This document shows, one piece after another, positions 6,784 through 14,269 of a DNA stretch of 64,000 nt. The first letter of the stretch is position 1. The number at the start of each line of letters is the position of its first letter. Source of the DNA: Rugosimonospora africana (GTDB lineage: Bacteria; Actinomycetota; Actinomycetes; Mycobacteriales; Micromonosporaceae); the NCBI RefSeq assembly GCF_016862975.1, contig NZ_BONZ01000022.1, positions 1-64,000 of the forward strand. Direction: 5' to 3'. Below the pieces are notes generated by a model. That model made no database searches and was not told the origin of the DNA. It saw only the letters and a program-made list of their open reading frames with translations. A program made the translations under genes and the position numbers.

Positions 6784-7902
6784 CTAGGTACGGGTACAGG
6801 TCGCCACGGGGGCGGTGTTGGTGCCGTTCCAGCTACCGAGGAAGCCGAACGTGGTGGACGCCCCCGGGGACAGTGTCGCGTTGTAGGCCAGGCTGCCGAA
6901 CGTGTACGGGTTCGCGGTGCTCGTCAGGCTCGCCCCCCAGACCTGGGTGACCGTCTGGCCATTGGCGAAGGCGAGGGTGACCGTCCAGGACTTCGCGGCG
7001 TCGGTGCCGGTGTTCTTCACCGTCACCTGCCCCTGGAAGCCACCCGGCCAGCTTGAGCCGAGGCGGTACGCGGCGGTGCAGGTCCCGTGGTCCGCCGGGT
7101 GGGTCGGGCACGGCGAGGGCGGCGGCGCGACCAGGCGCGGTGCGGTGAAGTCCGAGGTGTTGCCGGCAGCGTCCCGTGCCCGTACCTCGAAGTACCCGAG
7201 CGTGACGGGCTGAGTGTACGAAGTCGTCGCGGTGGTGGCGACGAAGCCGAACGAGCTGGAGGAGACTCCCTGTGTCGCATAGACGTCGTATCCGGTGACG
7301 CCGACGTTGTCGGTGGACGCGGTCCAGTTCAGGGTGACGAGGACGCCTTGCGTGCTGTCGCACCGGAACGAGGCCGTCAGGTTGGTCGGTGTCGTTGGCG
7401 CCTGGATGTCCGCCGGCGGGGGCGATGTCGGGTTGGTCGGGCATGGCGACGGTGGCGGCAGGACCAGGAGCGGCGCGGTGAAGTCCGAGGTGTTGCCGGC
7501 CGCGTCCCGCGCCCGTACCTCGTAACTTCCGGCGGTGACGGGCTGGGTGTACGAGGTCGTCGCGGTGGTGGCGACGAAGGCGAACGGGCCGGACGAGGCT
7601 CCTCGCGCGAAGTAGACGTCGTACCCGGTGACGCCGACGTTGTCGGTGGACGCGGTCCAGCTCAGGGTGAGCAGGACACCTTGTGTGCTGTCGCACCTGA
7701 ATGAGGCGGCCAGGTTGGTCGGTGTCGTCGGCGGTTGGGTGTCCGTGGACGAGGAACCGGTGGCGACGGTGCCCGCGAGCGAGGTGACCTGGTTCGCGGG
7801 AGCGGCCTGTGCGTCGGGCATGGCGACGATCGCGAGTCCGGCCGCGGTCACCCCGGCCAGCGTGGCCCAGTAGAGCGGACTCTTGAACATTCTCCTGAAC
7901 AT
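6784..7902 (-). CDS. secreted protein with two FN3 domains and a CBM2 cellulose-binding domain
   Basis: This 372-residue exported protein has a signal peptide (MFRRMFKSPLYW, then a hydrophobic stretch ending AMPDAQAAPA). It is followed by two fibronectin type III modules and a C-terminal family 2 carbohydrate-binding module (about residues 272-372; CTAAYRLGSSWPGGFQGQVTVKNTG, paired Cys, exposed Trp). No catalytic domain is present, so it may be an accessory protein that clings to cellulose or chitin. The two FN3 modules are close DNA copies offset by 333 bases. The ATG at 7902 is chosen for its GGGAG site and signal peptide. It stands alone between terminators and a divergent gene. Confidence 0.85.
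   Translation of the reverse strand: MFRRMFKSPLYWATLAGVTAAGLAIVAMPDAQAAPANQVTSLAGTVATGSSSTDTQPPTTPTNLAASFRCDSTQGVLLTLSWTASTDNVGVTGYDVYFARGASSGPFAFVATTATTSYTQPVTAGSYEVRARDAAGNTSDFTAPLLVLPPPSPCPTNPTSPPPADIQAPTTPTNLTASFRCDSTQGVLVTLNWTASTDNVGVTGYDVYATQGVSSSSFGFVATTATTSYTQPVTLGYFEVRARDAAGNTSDFTAPRLVAPPPSPCPTHPADHGTCTAAYRLGSSWPGGFQGQVTVKNTGTDAAKSWTVTLAFANGQTVTQVWGASLTSTANPYTFGSLAYNATLSPGASTTFGFLGSWNGTNTAPVATCTRT
7131..7750 (-). repeat. tandem FN3-encoding duplication, 333-base period
   Basis: Two adjacent copies of a 333-base unit (111 codons) encode the two FN3 modules. They share long identical runs, for example around 7145-7165 and 7478-7498. The high nucleotide identity indicates recent duplication or gene conversion inside the gene. 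Confidence 0.75.
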
Positions 7903-8132
7903 CAAGACTCCCGGGGAGGTGGTGAGGCTGACAACTGAGCATTCCAATGCAGACTGAGATGTATGTCAATGTTTCGAATTATCAACTCGGGGACGGCGCG
8001 AAGAGTGACCGGTTTTCTTCCAGCCAACGCACCCGGTCGGCCGCCTCACCCTGAACCTGCCGATCCCGGTGTCTGTGCGAGGGCCGTGACGTGCGGTACA
8101 TGCTGCCCGGTCTCGGCAGTTAGTCTGCCGCC
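7903..8132. other. divergent intergenic region
   Basis: This region contains the Shine-Dalgarno of the CBM2 protein gene on the minus strand and a -10-like TAGTCT (8121-8126) exactly six bases before the ATG of the gene at 8133. No palindromic operator or hairpin of note was seen. Confidence 0.4.
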
Positions 8133-9635
8133 ATGGCCACGATGACACCAGCGACCGGGGATGTGGCGGCGATCCAACTGCCGGGCGGCGGTTACGGTGC
8201 TTGTCGGGTCGTCAGTAGCGGCAGGGCCACGGTTGTCGCCTGTGCGTTGGCTTGGCACTCGGAAGATCCGCCCGAATTGCGGCAACTGGCCGATGCCGGG
8301 CCGCTGATCCTGGACCACCATGCCCATCAAGGCGAGCCCGCAAAGATCAACATCGATGTCGACGAGTTGCCTCCACCGGGATGGATGTGGCTCGGTCGGC
8401 TACCGGTCCCAGCGGGTCTGCCCGCAGGCGGCCGCAACGCCTACTCCGGATGGTCGTGGTTGCCCACGCAGATCGCCGCCCAGCGGCGATGGGACCGGAA
8501 GCTGCCGGCCGCGGCCAAGCAGGCGTACCGGGCCGGGGCGACCCGGGGCCAGGTTGCGGTCGATTTCGGGGCAGGGCCGGCCGTCATCGGCGGCGCGACC
8601 GGACGGCTGGACCTGACGGGCGCGGGCCCGCTCGGTCCACCCGCCACCGGGGCGGTGCGCTGGTCAGCACTGGACGATCTACCGCGCTGCACGTCGCTGA
8701 CCTGGGCCGGCCCCGACCGAGGACTCACGGCCGCGCTGACCGACCATCCCATCATCCAGAACCTCACCTGGACGGACGCCCCGTCCAACCTGGATCTGCG
8801 CCATACCGGCCTGACCAGCGTGTCCGTCCGCGGCCCCATCGACCTGCTCCAGCTACCCGAAGACCTGACCTCTCTCGACCTGCTCGACGGTGCCCGTGTA
8901 CATGCCGTGACAGCCGTCGACCACGGCCGGTGGTTGAACCTGTGGATCTCCAGCCCGACGCCCACCGTCCACATTCCGGCCGGGCTCGATCAGGTCCGGG
9001 AACTGCGCCTGGCCGGGAGAGCAACGATCGACGCCGCACCGCTGCGTGTCTTGCAGCGTCTGGAAACCCTGTGGCTTGATTGGCAGGCCGCGCCCGGCGC
9101 GCTCAACGACGCCGCGGTGCTGGCCGAACTGCCCCGGCTCGCTCGACTCACGCTGACCGACGCCTACGATCTCGACGCCGACACGCTGCCCGACCTGCCC
9201 ACGCTGACCAGTCTGGCGATCCACGGCCTGCGTCGCACCGCCGCGACCGGCATCAAAGCCCGCTACCGGGGTAGCGACACCCACCTCAGCATCACCGGCG
9301 CCAAGAACGACATCTGGTTGGCCGCCAACCTCACCAACCCGCTTCGCGACTGGGCCGACGACGATCCACGCGGCGGAGCGGCAGCCTGCAAGGCGTATGC
9401 GGCGGCCGTCCGCGCGGTGGACGCTCTGCCCGTTGACCCGCGGGACCCCGCCACAGCCGCCGAGCCGATTCTGCGAAGCTTCGTACGGCAGCTCAATCGC
9501 ATCGACGAGCGGTGGGAACTCATCGACACCCTGCGCCGCGAACAAGCCGGCGACGCGTTCGTCGCTCTCGCCACCCGCGCCGGAGTACCCACCGATGTGG
9601 CTGACGAGTGGTTCGACGACTGGCGTGACTTCTAG
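8133..9635 (+). CDS. leucine-rich protein with an immunity-like N-terminus, function unknown
   Basis: This 500-residue soluble protein has no signal peptide or membrane segment. Residues 8-60 (GDVAAIQLPGGGYGACRVVSSG) resemble the opening strands of Imm26-type bacterial immunity proteins. Residues about 160-400 contain irregular leucine-rich strands ('LDLRHTGLTSVSVRG', 'LTSLDLLDGARV', 'LRLAGRATIDAAPLRVLQRLETLWLDW', 'LPTLTSLAIHGL') of the kind found in LRR solenoids. The C-terminal 100 residues are helical and acidic, ending 'ADEWFDDWRDF'. No Shine-Dalgarno is visible; TAGTCT lies six bases before the ATG, suggesting leaderless expression. It stands alone, with no recognisable toxin next to it. 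The assignment of both regions is by eye and uncertain. Confidence 0.6.
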   Translation: MATMTPATGDVAAIQLPGGGYGACRVVSSGRATVVACALAWHSEDPPELRQLADAGPLILDHHAHQGEPAKINIDVDELPPPGWMWLGRLPVPAGLPAGGRNAYSGWSWLPTQIAAQRRWDRKLPAAAKQAYRAGATRGQVAVDFGAGPAVIGGATGRLDLTGAGPLGPPATGAVRWSALDDLPRCTSLTWAGPDRGLTAALTDHPIIQNLTWTDAPSNLDLRHTGLTSVSVRGPIDLLQLPEDLTSLDLLDGARVHAVTAVDHGRWLNLWISSPTPTVHIPAGLDQVRELRLAGRATIDAAPLRVLQRLETLWLDWQAAPGALNDAAVLAELPRLARLTLTDAYDLDADTLPDLPTLTSLAIHGLRRTAATGIKARYRGSDTHLSITGAKNDIWLAANLTNPLRDWADDDPRGGAAACKAYAAAVRAVDALPVDPRDPATAAEPILRSFVRQLNRIDERWELIDTLRREQAGDAFVALATRAGVPTDVADEWFDDWRDF

Positions 9636-9804
9636 TGCGGTCGGCGGCCCTGGAAAACGGTTCGACGGCCAGTTTGGCCCGCGCCCGCCGGCACAGCGAC
9701 AGCGCTGATCATCGGCGTGGTCGAGCCGTCAAGTTCTTGTCAAGCAAATGACCAAACGCGCACTTCTAGCCTCGGTGGAGTCCATCACCATCGGGGAGGC
9801 AACG

Positions 9805-11130
9805 TTGCGCGAATCAAACAGCCACAGGCCCGTCGAGTCCACGGGTGCCGGATCGGAGCAGCCCGAGCCGGTCTGGAAGACCGTGATGTCGACGGCTCGC
9901 AGAAGGGCACTGGTCGCCGCAGCCGTCGCGGTCGGCATGGGCGTTTTCGGCGCCGTGACGATCCATCCGGCCGCGGCGGGACCCCCGTCCGGGCGTCCCG
10001 CGATACCACCGGCCGGTGGCAAGGCGCCGACCGGCAACGAGATCCAGGAGGGGATCGAGGGCGCGCTGAAGAAGACGCTTCCGAAGCTCAACATGCAGCC
10101 CGGCGTCCCGCCACAACCCGATCAGCCCCAGGCTCCGCCGAAGAGGTATTTCGAGCCGTTCGATCCCACCAAGCCGTTCACGATGCCGGAGCCTCCGCAC
10201 ATCACGTGGGAGAACACGCTGCCGGGTCTGATTCAGCGGAAGTGGCACGAGTACTTCCATCCGGAGGACACGCCGCAGGATCAGCCGCAGCAGCCACAGA
10301 CGGATCCGCAGCAGGCGACTCCGCCCCAGGGCGTTCCGGCGCAACCACCGGCGGCGCAGCAACCACCGGCCGCGCAGCAACCGCCGGCCGCGCAGCAACC
10401 ACTGGCGGACCCGGATCGGGATCAACCGATCCAGGACGCGCCCGACGATTCGGTGCCCACCATCGACGACCTTCAGAGCCTGGCGCCACCCGGCGTCACG
10501 GTGGCGGATCCGGATGCTGACCTCGGTACGCAGGATCCAGCCGCGTCGGCCGACCAGCCTGACGACTCTTCCCAGACGGCGCAGGAGACACCCGACTCGG
10601 CAATCCCCTCGATCCAGGACCTTCAGCAGCTGGCCCCGCCCGGAATCAGCGTCGTCGACCCCGCCGACGATCCGGCGGATCAGACTCCCGACGTGGACCC
10701 GCAGACACCGAACGAACCCGGTCCGGACGCGGTCGATCCGGACGCGGCGATCTCGCGGAGCGAGGACGCCGACCCGGCCGGGGTGCAGGTCGCGTCCGCC
10801 GATGGCGTGGACACCGGCAGCGCCGACGCCACCGGAGACGCCGGCGAGCCGGGCTCCGACGATTTGCACAGTGCGTCTGGCGACGAAGCGTCCGGTACAG
10901 CCAATGGGTCGGACGACTCCGGCACCAGCGGCGACACCTCCGCCAGCGGTGACAGCGCGGGTGGTGACAGCGGGGACAGTGCCAGTGGAGACAGTGCCAG
11001 CGGGGACAGCGCCAGCGGCGGTCTCGGCGGCGACTCGACCGGCGGTGGCGACGGCGGCGGCGGTGACGGCGGCGGTGGCGCTGGCGGTGACGGCGGTTCT
11101 GGTGGTGACGGCGGCGCCGGCGGTTTCTGA
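9805..11130 (+). CDS. secreted Pro/Gln- and Asp/Ser/Gly-rich protein
   Basis: This is an exported protein of about 441 residues with a twin-Arg-like signal segment (STARRRALVAAAVAVGMGVFGAV...AAAG). A Pro/Gln-rich stretch follows, with a near-perfect (AAQQPP)n repeat near residues 185-210. Two copies of a short motif ('PTIDDLQSLAPPGVTVADPD' and the like, ending 'SIQDLQQLAPPGISVVDP') come next, then a very acidic SGDSASGDS-repeat and a GGDGG tail. The TTG at 9805 is chosen for GGGGAGG five bases upstream. The ATG at 9886 would give a more normal, shorter signal peptide. No known enzyme domain is seen. The IS630 element is inserted 28 bases beyond its stop codon. A surface or cell-wall role is a guess. 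Confidence 0.65.
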   Translation: MRESNSHRPVESTGAGSEQPEPVWKTVMSTARRRALVAAAVAVGMGVFGAVTIHPAAAGPPSGRPAIPPAGGKAPTGNEIQEGIEGALKKTLPKLNMQPGVPPQPDQPQAPPKRYFEPFDPTKPFTMPEPPHITWENTLPGLIQRKWHEYFHPEDTPQDQPQQPQTDPQQATPPQGVPAQPPAAQQPPAAQQPPAAQQPLADPDRDQPIQDAPDDSVPTIDDLQSLAPPGVTVADPDADLGTQDPAASADQPDDSSQTAQETPDSAIPSIQDLQQLAPPGISVVDPADDPADQTPDVDPQTPNEPGPDAVDPDAAISRSEDADPAGVQVASADGVDTGSADATGDAGEPGSDDLHSASGDEASGTANGSDDSGTSGDTSASGDSAGGDSGDSASGDSASGDSASGGLGGDSTGGGDGGGGDGGGGAGGDGGSGGDGGAGGF

Positions 11131-11158
11131 CGGTCGATCCCGAAGCAGGTGAACAATC

Positions 11159-11180
11159 TAGTGCCCTGACCACTAACGTT
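11159..11180 (+). repeat. left terminal inverted repeat of IS630 element with TA duplication
   Basis: The TA target duplication at 11159-11160 is followed by the 20-base inverted repeat. Confidence 0.9.
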
Positions 11181-11227
11181 GACCGGCTTGGGATCGTTGG
11201 CTCGTAGGGCCCGAGTAGCCTCGGCTC

Positions 11228-11551
11228 GTGGAAGATCGCGAACAGTACCTGCGATATCAGCAGGATCGGACGGTGCTGGCGGCGATCGGGGCTTGTCTTG
11301 ATCGCCAGGTCAGTCGGATCAGCGTGCGGTTGCCTCGGTCTCTGGCCGAGTCGGCCGTCGCCGCCTGGAATCGCGAAGAACTGGGCGGGATCGGCGAGGA
11401 GAGTCGCGAAGAGTTCGAACTGCGTGACGATGCCGCCGAACTGGCCTGGATCGGTCTGGCGATCAGTGAGCGCGGCGTTCGCGACGGTGAGGAGGTCGTT
11501 GTCGACCTGGATGTCGTCGAGGTCGCGGCAGCGTTGCAGGCCGCGCGATAG
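11228..11551 (+). CDS. passenger ORF inside IS630 element, function unknown
   Basis: This 107-residue acidic protein (MEDREQYLRYQQDRTVLAAIG...) is predicted largely helical, with no signal or membrane segment. It lies wholly inside the terminal repeats of the IS630 element, convergent with the transposase and ending one base before its stop. It would move with the element. The GTG start has no Shine-Dalgarno but has TAGCCT six bases upstream, suggesting leaderless expression. I do not recognise the family. Transposition accessory, regulator and cargo are all possible. Confidence 0.65.
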   Translation: MEDREQYLRYQQDRTVLAAIGACLDRQVSRISVRLPRSLAESAVAAWNREELGGIGEESREEFELRDDAAELAWIGLAISERGVRDGEEVVVDLDVVEVAAALQAAR

Positions 11552-11552
11552 G

Positions 11553-12677
11553 TCAGGCCGCGGTAGCGAGAGGGCGTCTACCCCAGCGGATGCCTTTCTC
11601 ACTGCGGATGCGGGCGCGTTCGCGGCGTTGTGCGGCCAGGACGTCGGGATGGCGGGCGTTGGCGTTGCGCCAGCGCAGGTAGGCGTGGATAGCCTTGGTC
11701 GAGGCCGGGTGGTTGGCGCGGTTGGAGCCGGCGACGGTGAACATGCGCAAGGGCCCGAAGTGGGCCTCGATCGGGTTGGCCCAGGACGAGTAGGTCGGGG
11801 TGAAGCACAGTTCGACCTTGTGCCGGGCCGCCCACTGGCGGATCGCCGCGCCGCGGTGGGCGGAAAGATTGTCCAGGATGACGTAGATCGGTGCGCCGTC
11901 TGGCCGGGCGGCGCGGATCGACTTAAGCGCGGCCAGGGTGTTCGTGGCGGATTTGCGGCGGCGCACGACACCCCAGAGGGAGTCGTCGCCGACCGAGTAG
12001 CAGCCGTGGAACTGCCGCACTCCGTGCAGCTTGTGGTAGTTCGCTGGCAGCCGGTCCGGATGCCCGGCCGGTGCCCATCCCGCCCCGCCATGCGGGCGGA
12101 TCGTGAGCGGGCCGAATTCGTCGAAGGCGAAAACCCGGTCCGGGACCTCGGTCATGACCTGCTCGATGCGGGCCAGTTTGGCCTCTTTGGCCGGGTCGTT
12201 GGATTCCTTCCACGTCTTCGTGCGCTGGAAGGTCAGGTCGTATTTGCGCAGCAGCTGCCGGAGCCGTTCCCGACCGATCTGGACGCGGCGGGTGCCGTGG
12301 TTGTGGGCGAGGTAGTCGGCGAGTTTCCGCACGCTCCAGCGGGTGAACGGCTGGTCGAGCGCTTCGGGTCTGGTGCTGGCCGTCGCGACGATCAACGCTT
12401 CGTCGTCTTCACTGATCAGGCGGGGACGGCCACCCGCCCACTGAGGGTTGAGGCTGGCCATGCCCATCTCGTTGAACCGGTGGATGACCTGCCGGACCGA
12501 GTCCTCATCGGCCTGGACCAGCCGCGCGATCACCGGCACGCTGTTGCCGCCGGCCGACGCGAGGACGACCATCGCCCGGCGCAGCCGGATCGCGGAGCCG
12601 GTACCTCGTCTGGTTATCCGCAGCAACTGCTGACCCTCCTGGTCAGTCAGCCGCCGCACCCACACAGGTTCTGCCAC
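11553..12677 (-). CDS. IS630-family transposase
   Basis: This DDE transposase has an N-terminal HTH region of about 130 residues ('GNSVPVIARLVQADEDSVRQVIHRFNEMGMASLNPQWAGGRPR'). The catalytic triad lies in 'FAFDEFGPLT', 'YVILDNLSAHRG' and 'YSSWANPIEAHFGPL' (D, D and E, with the NPIE signature of IS630). The frame is open throughout, giving 374 residues from the GTG at 12677. A longer start at 12740 (395 residues) is possible but would run into the terminal repeat. It acts in trans at the inverted repeats and inserts at TA. Confidence 0.92.
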   Translation of the reverse strand: MAEPVWVRRLTDQEGQQLLRITRRGTGSAIRLRRAMVVLASAGGNSVPVIARLVQADEDSVRQVIHRFNEMGMASLNPQWAGGRPRLISEDDEALIVATASTRPEALDQPFTRWSVRKLADYLAHNHGTRRVQIGRERLRQLLRKYDLTFQRTKTWKESNDPAKEAKLARIEQVMTEVPDRVFAFDEFGPLTIRPHGGAGWAPAGHPDRLPANYHKLHGVRQFHGCYSVGDDSLWGVVRRRKSATNTLAALKSIRAARPDGAPIYVILDNLSAHRGAAIRQWAARHKVELCFTPTYSSWANPIEAHFGPLRMFTVAGSNRANHPASTKAIHAYLRWRNANARHPDVLAAQRRERARIRSEKGIRWGRRPLATAA

Positions 12678-12744
12678 CCCGACAGCCTGACCGCGACAAC
12701 GCCGCCCGGCTTGCAGGCTGGGCGGCGTGTCATCCAACACCGCG

Positions 12745-12766
12745 AACGTTTGTGGTCAGGGCACTA
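12745..12766 (-). repeat. right terminal inverted repeat of IS630 element with TA duplication
   Basis: The inverted copy of the left end (one mismatch) ends at 12764 and is followed by the second TA copy at 12765-12766. Confidence 0.9.
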
Positions 12767-12802
12767 GCGGGGCGGGACCTCCCGCCCCGCCGCCTGCCTC
12801 GA

Positions 12803-13570
12803 CTACCGCTCCTGGCGCCGTCGCGCGAAATGGACGATGAGGTCGGCGGCGATCTCGACCGTCTCGGGCAGGACCCGGCCGATCCGGCGATACACCTGCT
12901 CCCGCTGCGAGGGTGGCAGTTCGAGATAGGCCGAGACGGTCGAGAGATGGCCGACGTACTCGTGGGCGCTCATCGTCAGGCGCCGCTCGATGACGACCTG
13001 CCGGACGTCGGTGAACCATGCGGAGCGTTGCAGCTCCGTACCCGGCCACTGCATGTCGTGCTCCGGGGGCGTCCCGTCCGGCGACGGAATCTCGTCGGTC
13101 TCCAGGAACGGCGCCCGGGCCGCGTGAACGGCTTCCCGCACCCCCCGGTCGGCCAGCTGGACCGGTCCGCCGCACGAGGCGAACACGGCCCCCGGCTCCA
13201 GCAGTGCCGCCACCCGCGACCACCGCCCCTCCGGGTTGGTCCAGTGCAGCGCCGCCGCCGCGAAGACCAGCCCGTAGCGCTCGCCCAGGGGCAGGTCCTC
13301 GAAGGCCGCCCGCACGGTCGTGACGTTCGCCGGCACGTGCTCACCCAACTCGGCGAGCATGGCCCCGTCGGGATCGGTCGCGGTGACCGTGACTCCCCGC
13401 TGAGCGAACAGGCGGGTCGCCTTGCCCGTCCCGGCGCCGATCTCGAGGGCGGTCCGGACCGGTCGGCCCGCGTATGCCATCACGGTGTCGAACAGCTCCA
13501 CCGGGTACCCCGGCCGGAACCGTTCGTACGCCTCCGCCACCACACCGAAGCTCAGCGCGCGATCGGGCAT
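12803..13570 (-). CDS. class I SAM-dependent methyltransferase
   Basis: This 255-residue methyltransferase has motif I 'TALEIGAGTGKATRLFAQRG' (about residues 39-58), the acidic end of strand 2 'TATDPDGAMLAELG' and motif IV 'FAAAALHWTNPEGRW'. This is the layout of methyltransferase type 11/25 proteins that modify small molecules. The ATG at 13570 follows CAGGA; an in-frame ATG three codons earlier is also possible. It stands alone between the IS630 element and an empty region, and its natural neighbour may have been cut off by the insertion. The substrate is unknown. Confidence 0.82.
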   Translation of the reverse strand: MPDRALSFGVVAEAYERFRPGYPVELFDTVMAYAGRPVRTALEIGAGTGKATRLFAQRGVTVTATDPDGAMLAELGEHVPANVTTVRAAFEDLPLGERYGLVFAAAALHWTNPEGRWSRVAALLEPGAVFASCGGPVQLADRGVREAVHAARAPFLETDEIPSPDGTPPEHDMQWPGTELQRSAWFTDVRQVVIERRLTMSAHEYVGHLSTVSAYLELPPSQREQVYRRIGRVLPETVEIAADLIVHFARRRQER

Positions 13571-13866
13571 GCCGAGCATCCTGGCACGATCCGGAGGCGG
13601 GTGCTCGGTGTTTTTGCCTTCCCGCATGCCGGGAACGCGTAACGCTCACCGGTGCCGGTTCGATCGCGCACAGCTCGGGTTGGCTGTCGATTCAAACGAA
13701 GGGCACGTCTCCCCGGCACGGCCTGCGGACAGCATCCGGCGCCGGCGCTGGTCAACCGGCGCATCGCGAAACGCACACCGCTCCGGTGATGTCTCCCACG
13801 CCGACCCTCCGGTTTCGCCTCTCACCGCTCGGGAATTCGACGGTCGTCGTATAGAGAGGGGGACTC
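13571..13866. other. intergenic region without recognised features
   Basis: About 300 bases separate the methyltransferase from the small secreted protein gene. Only the Shine-Dalgarno GAGAGGGGG before 13867 is evident. Confidence 0.4.
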
Positions 13867-14193
13867 ATGAAGTTCACCGGTTTACGCACCACCCTCGCGG
13901 CCGGGGTGCTCGCCTTGGCCGTCGGCGGCCTTGCCACGCTCCCCGCGACTGCCGCCTCCGCACGCCCCGCCGCGCCCGCCGCCGCGAGTGCCAGCGACGA
14001 TCTCGGCTCGCTGACGTCCGATGTGCACGGCACCTACACCGACGCGACGGGCGGCACCGGTACCTTCACCGGTACCTTCGTGCCGAGCCAGTTCTCCGCG
14101 GTGGGGGACCGGGTGATGATGCTCAACGGCGCCGGTACGGCCAGCCAGATCGCCGCGCTACTGAGTCAGATCCTGGGCCTACTGGGCCTGTAG
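13867..14193 (+). CDS. small secreted protein of unknown function
   Basis: This 108-residue protein has a clear Sec signal peptide (MKFTGLRTTLAAGVLALAVGGLATLPATAASA, cleavage near residue 30). A Thr/Gly-rich beta segment follows ('VHGTYTDATGGTGTFTGTFVPSQFSAVGDRVMMLNG') and a hydrophobic leucine-rich C-terminus ('IAALLSQILGLLGL') that could be a membrane-active or anchoring helix. A very strong site (GAGAGGGGG) precedes the ATG. It is convergent with the phosphodiester glycosidase gene and shares a terminator with it. No homologous family is recognised. Confidence 0.75.
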   Translation: MKFTGLRTTLAAGVLALAVGGLATLPATAASARPAAPAAASASDDLGSLTSDVHGTYTDATGGTGTFTGTFVPSQFSAVGDRVMMLNGAGTASQIAALLSQILGLLGL

Positions 14194-14208
14194 AGTCCGC
14201 TGTCACCT

Positions 14209-14240
14209 CGGGCGTCCGGCGCGTTTCCGCCGGACGCCCG
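14209..14240. terminator. bidirectional hairpin terminator
   Basis: CGGGCGTCCGGCG and CGCCGGACGCCCG form a 13-base perfect stem with a CGTTTC loop, placed between the convergent small secreted protein gene and the phosphodiester glycosidase gene. Confidence 0.75.
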
Positions 14241-14269
14241 AGCACGTCGCCGTCGTGTTGACCCACGGC

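Larger units (their letters stand above)
11161..12764. mobile_element. complete IS630-family insertion sequence
   Basis: This 1604-base element is bounded by terminal inverted repeats. The left end reads GTGCCCTGACCACTAACGTT. The right end, read inward, is GTGCCCTGACCACAAACGTT, a 19 of 20 match. The dinucleotide TA flanks both ends (11159-11160 and 12765-12766), the target duplication typical of IS630/Tc1-mariner elements. It contains the transposase on the minus strand and a second ORF of 107 codons on the plus strand. Ends, duplication and transposase are all intact, so the insertion is probably recent and the element potentially active. Confidence 0.93.

Noticed and set aside
9814-10869. 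Long antisense frame opposite the low-complexity secreted protein
   Set aside because: Arg/Leu-rich composition typical of the reverse strand of a high-GC gene, with no domain or start site.
11228-11551. Passenger ORF as a second reading frame of the transposase (frameshift partner)
   Set aside because: It is on the opposite strand from the transposase and does not overlap it, so no programmed frameshift is involved.
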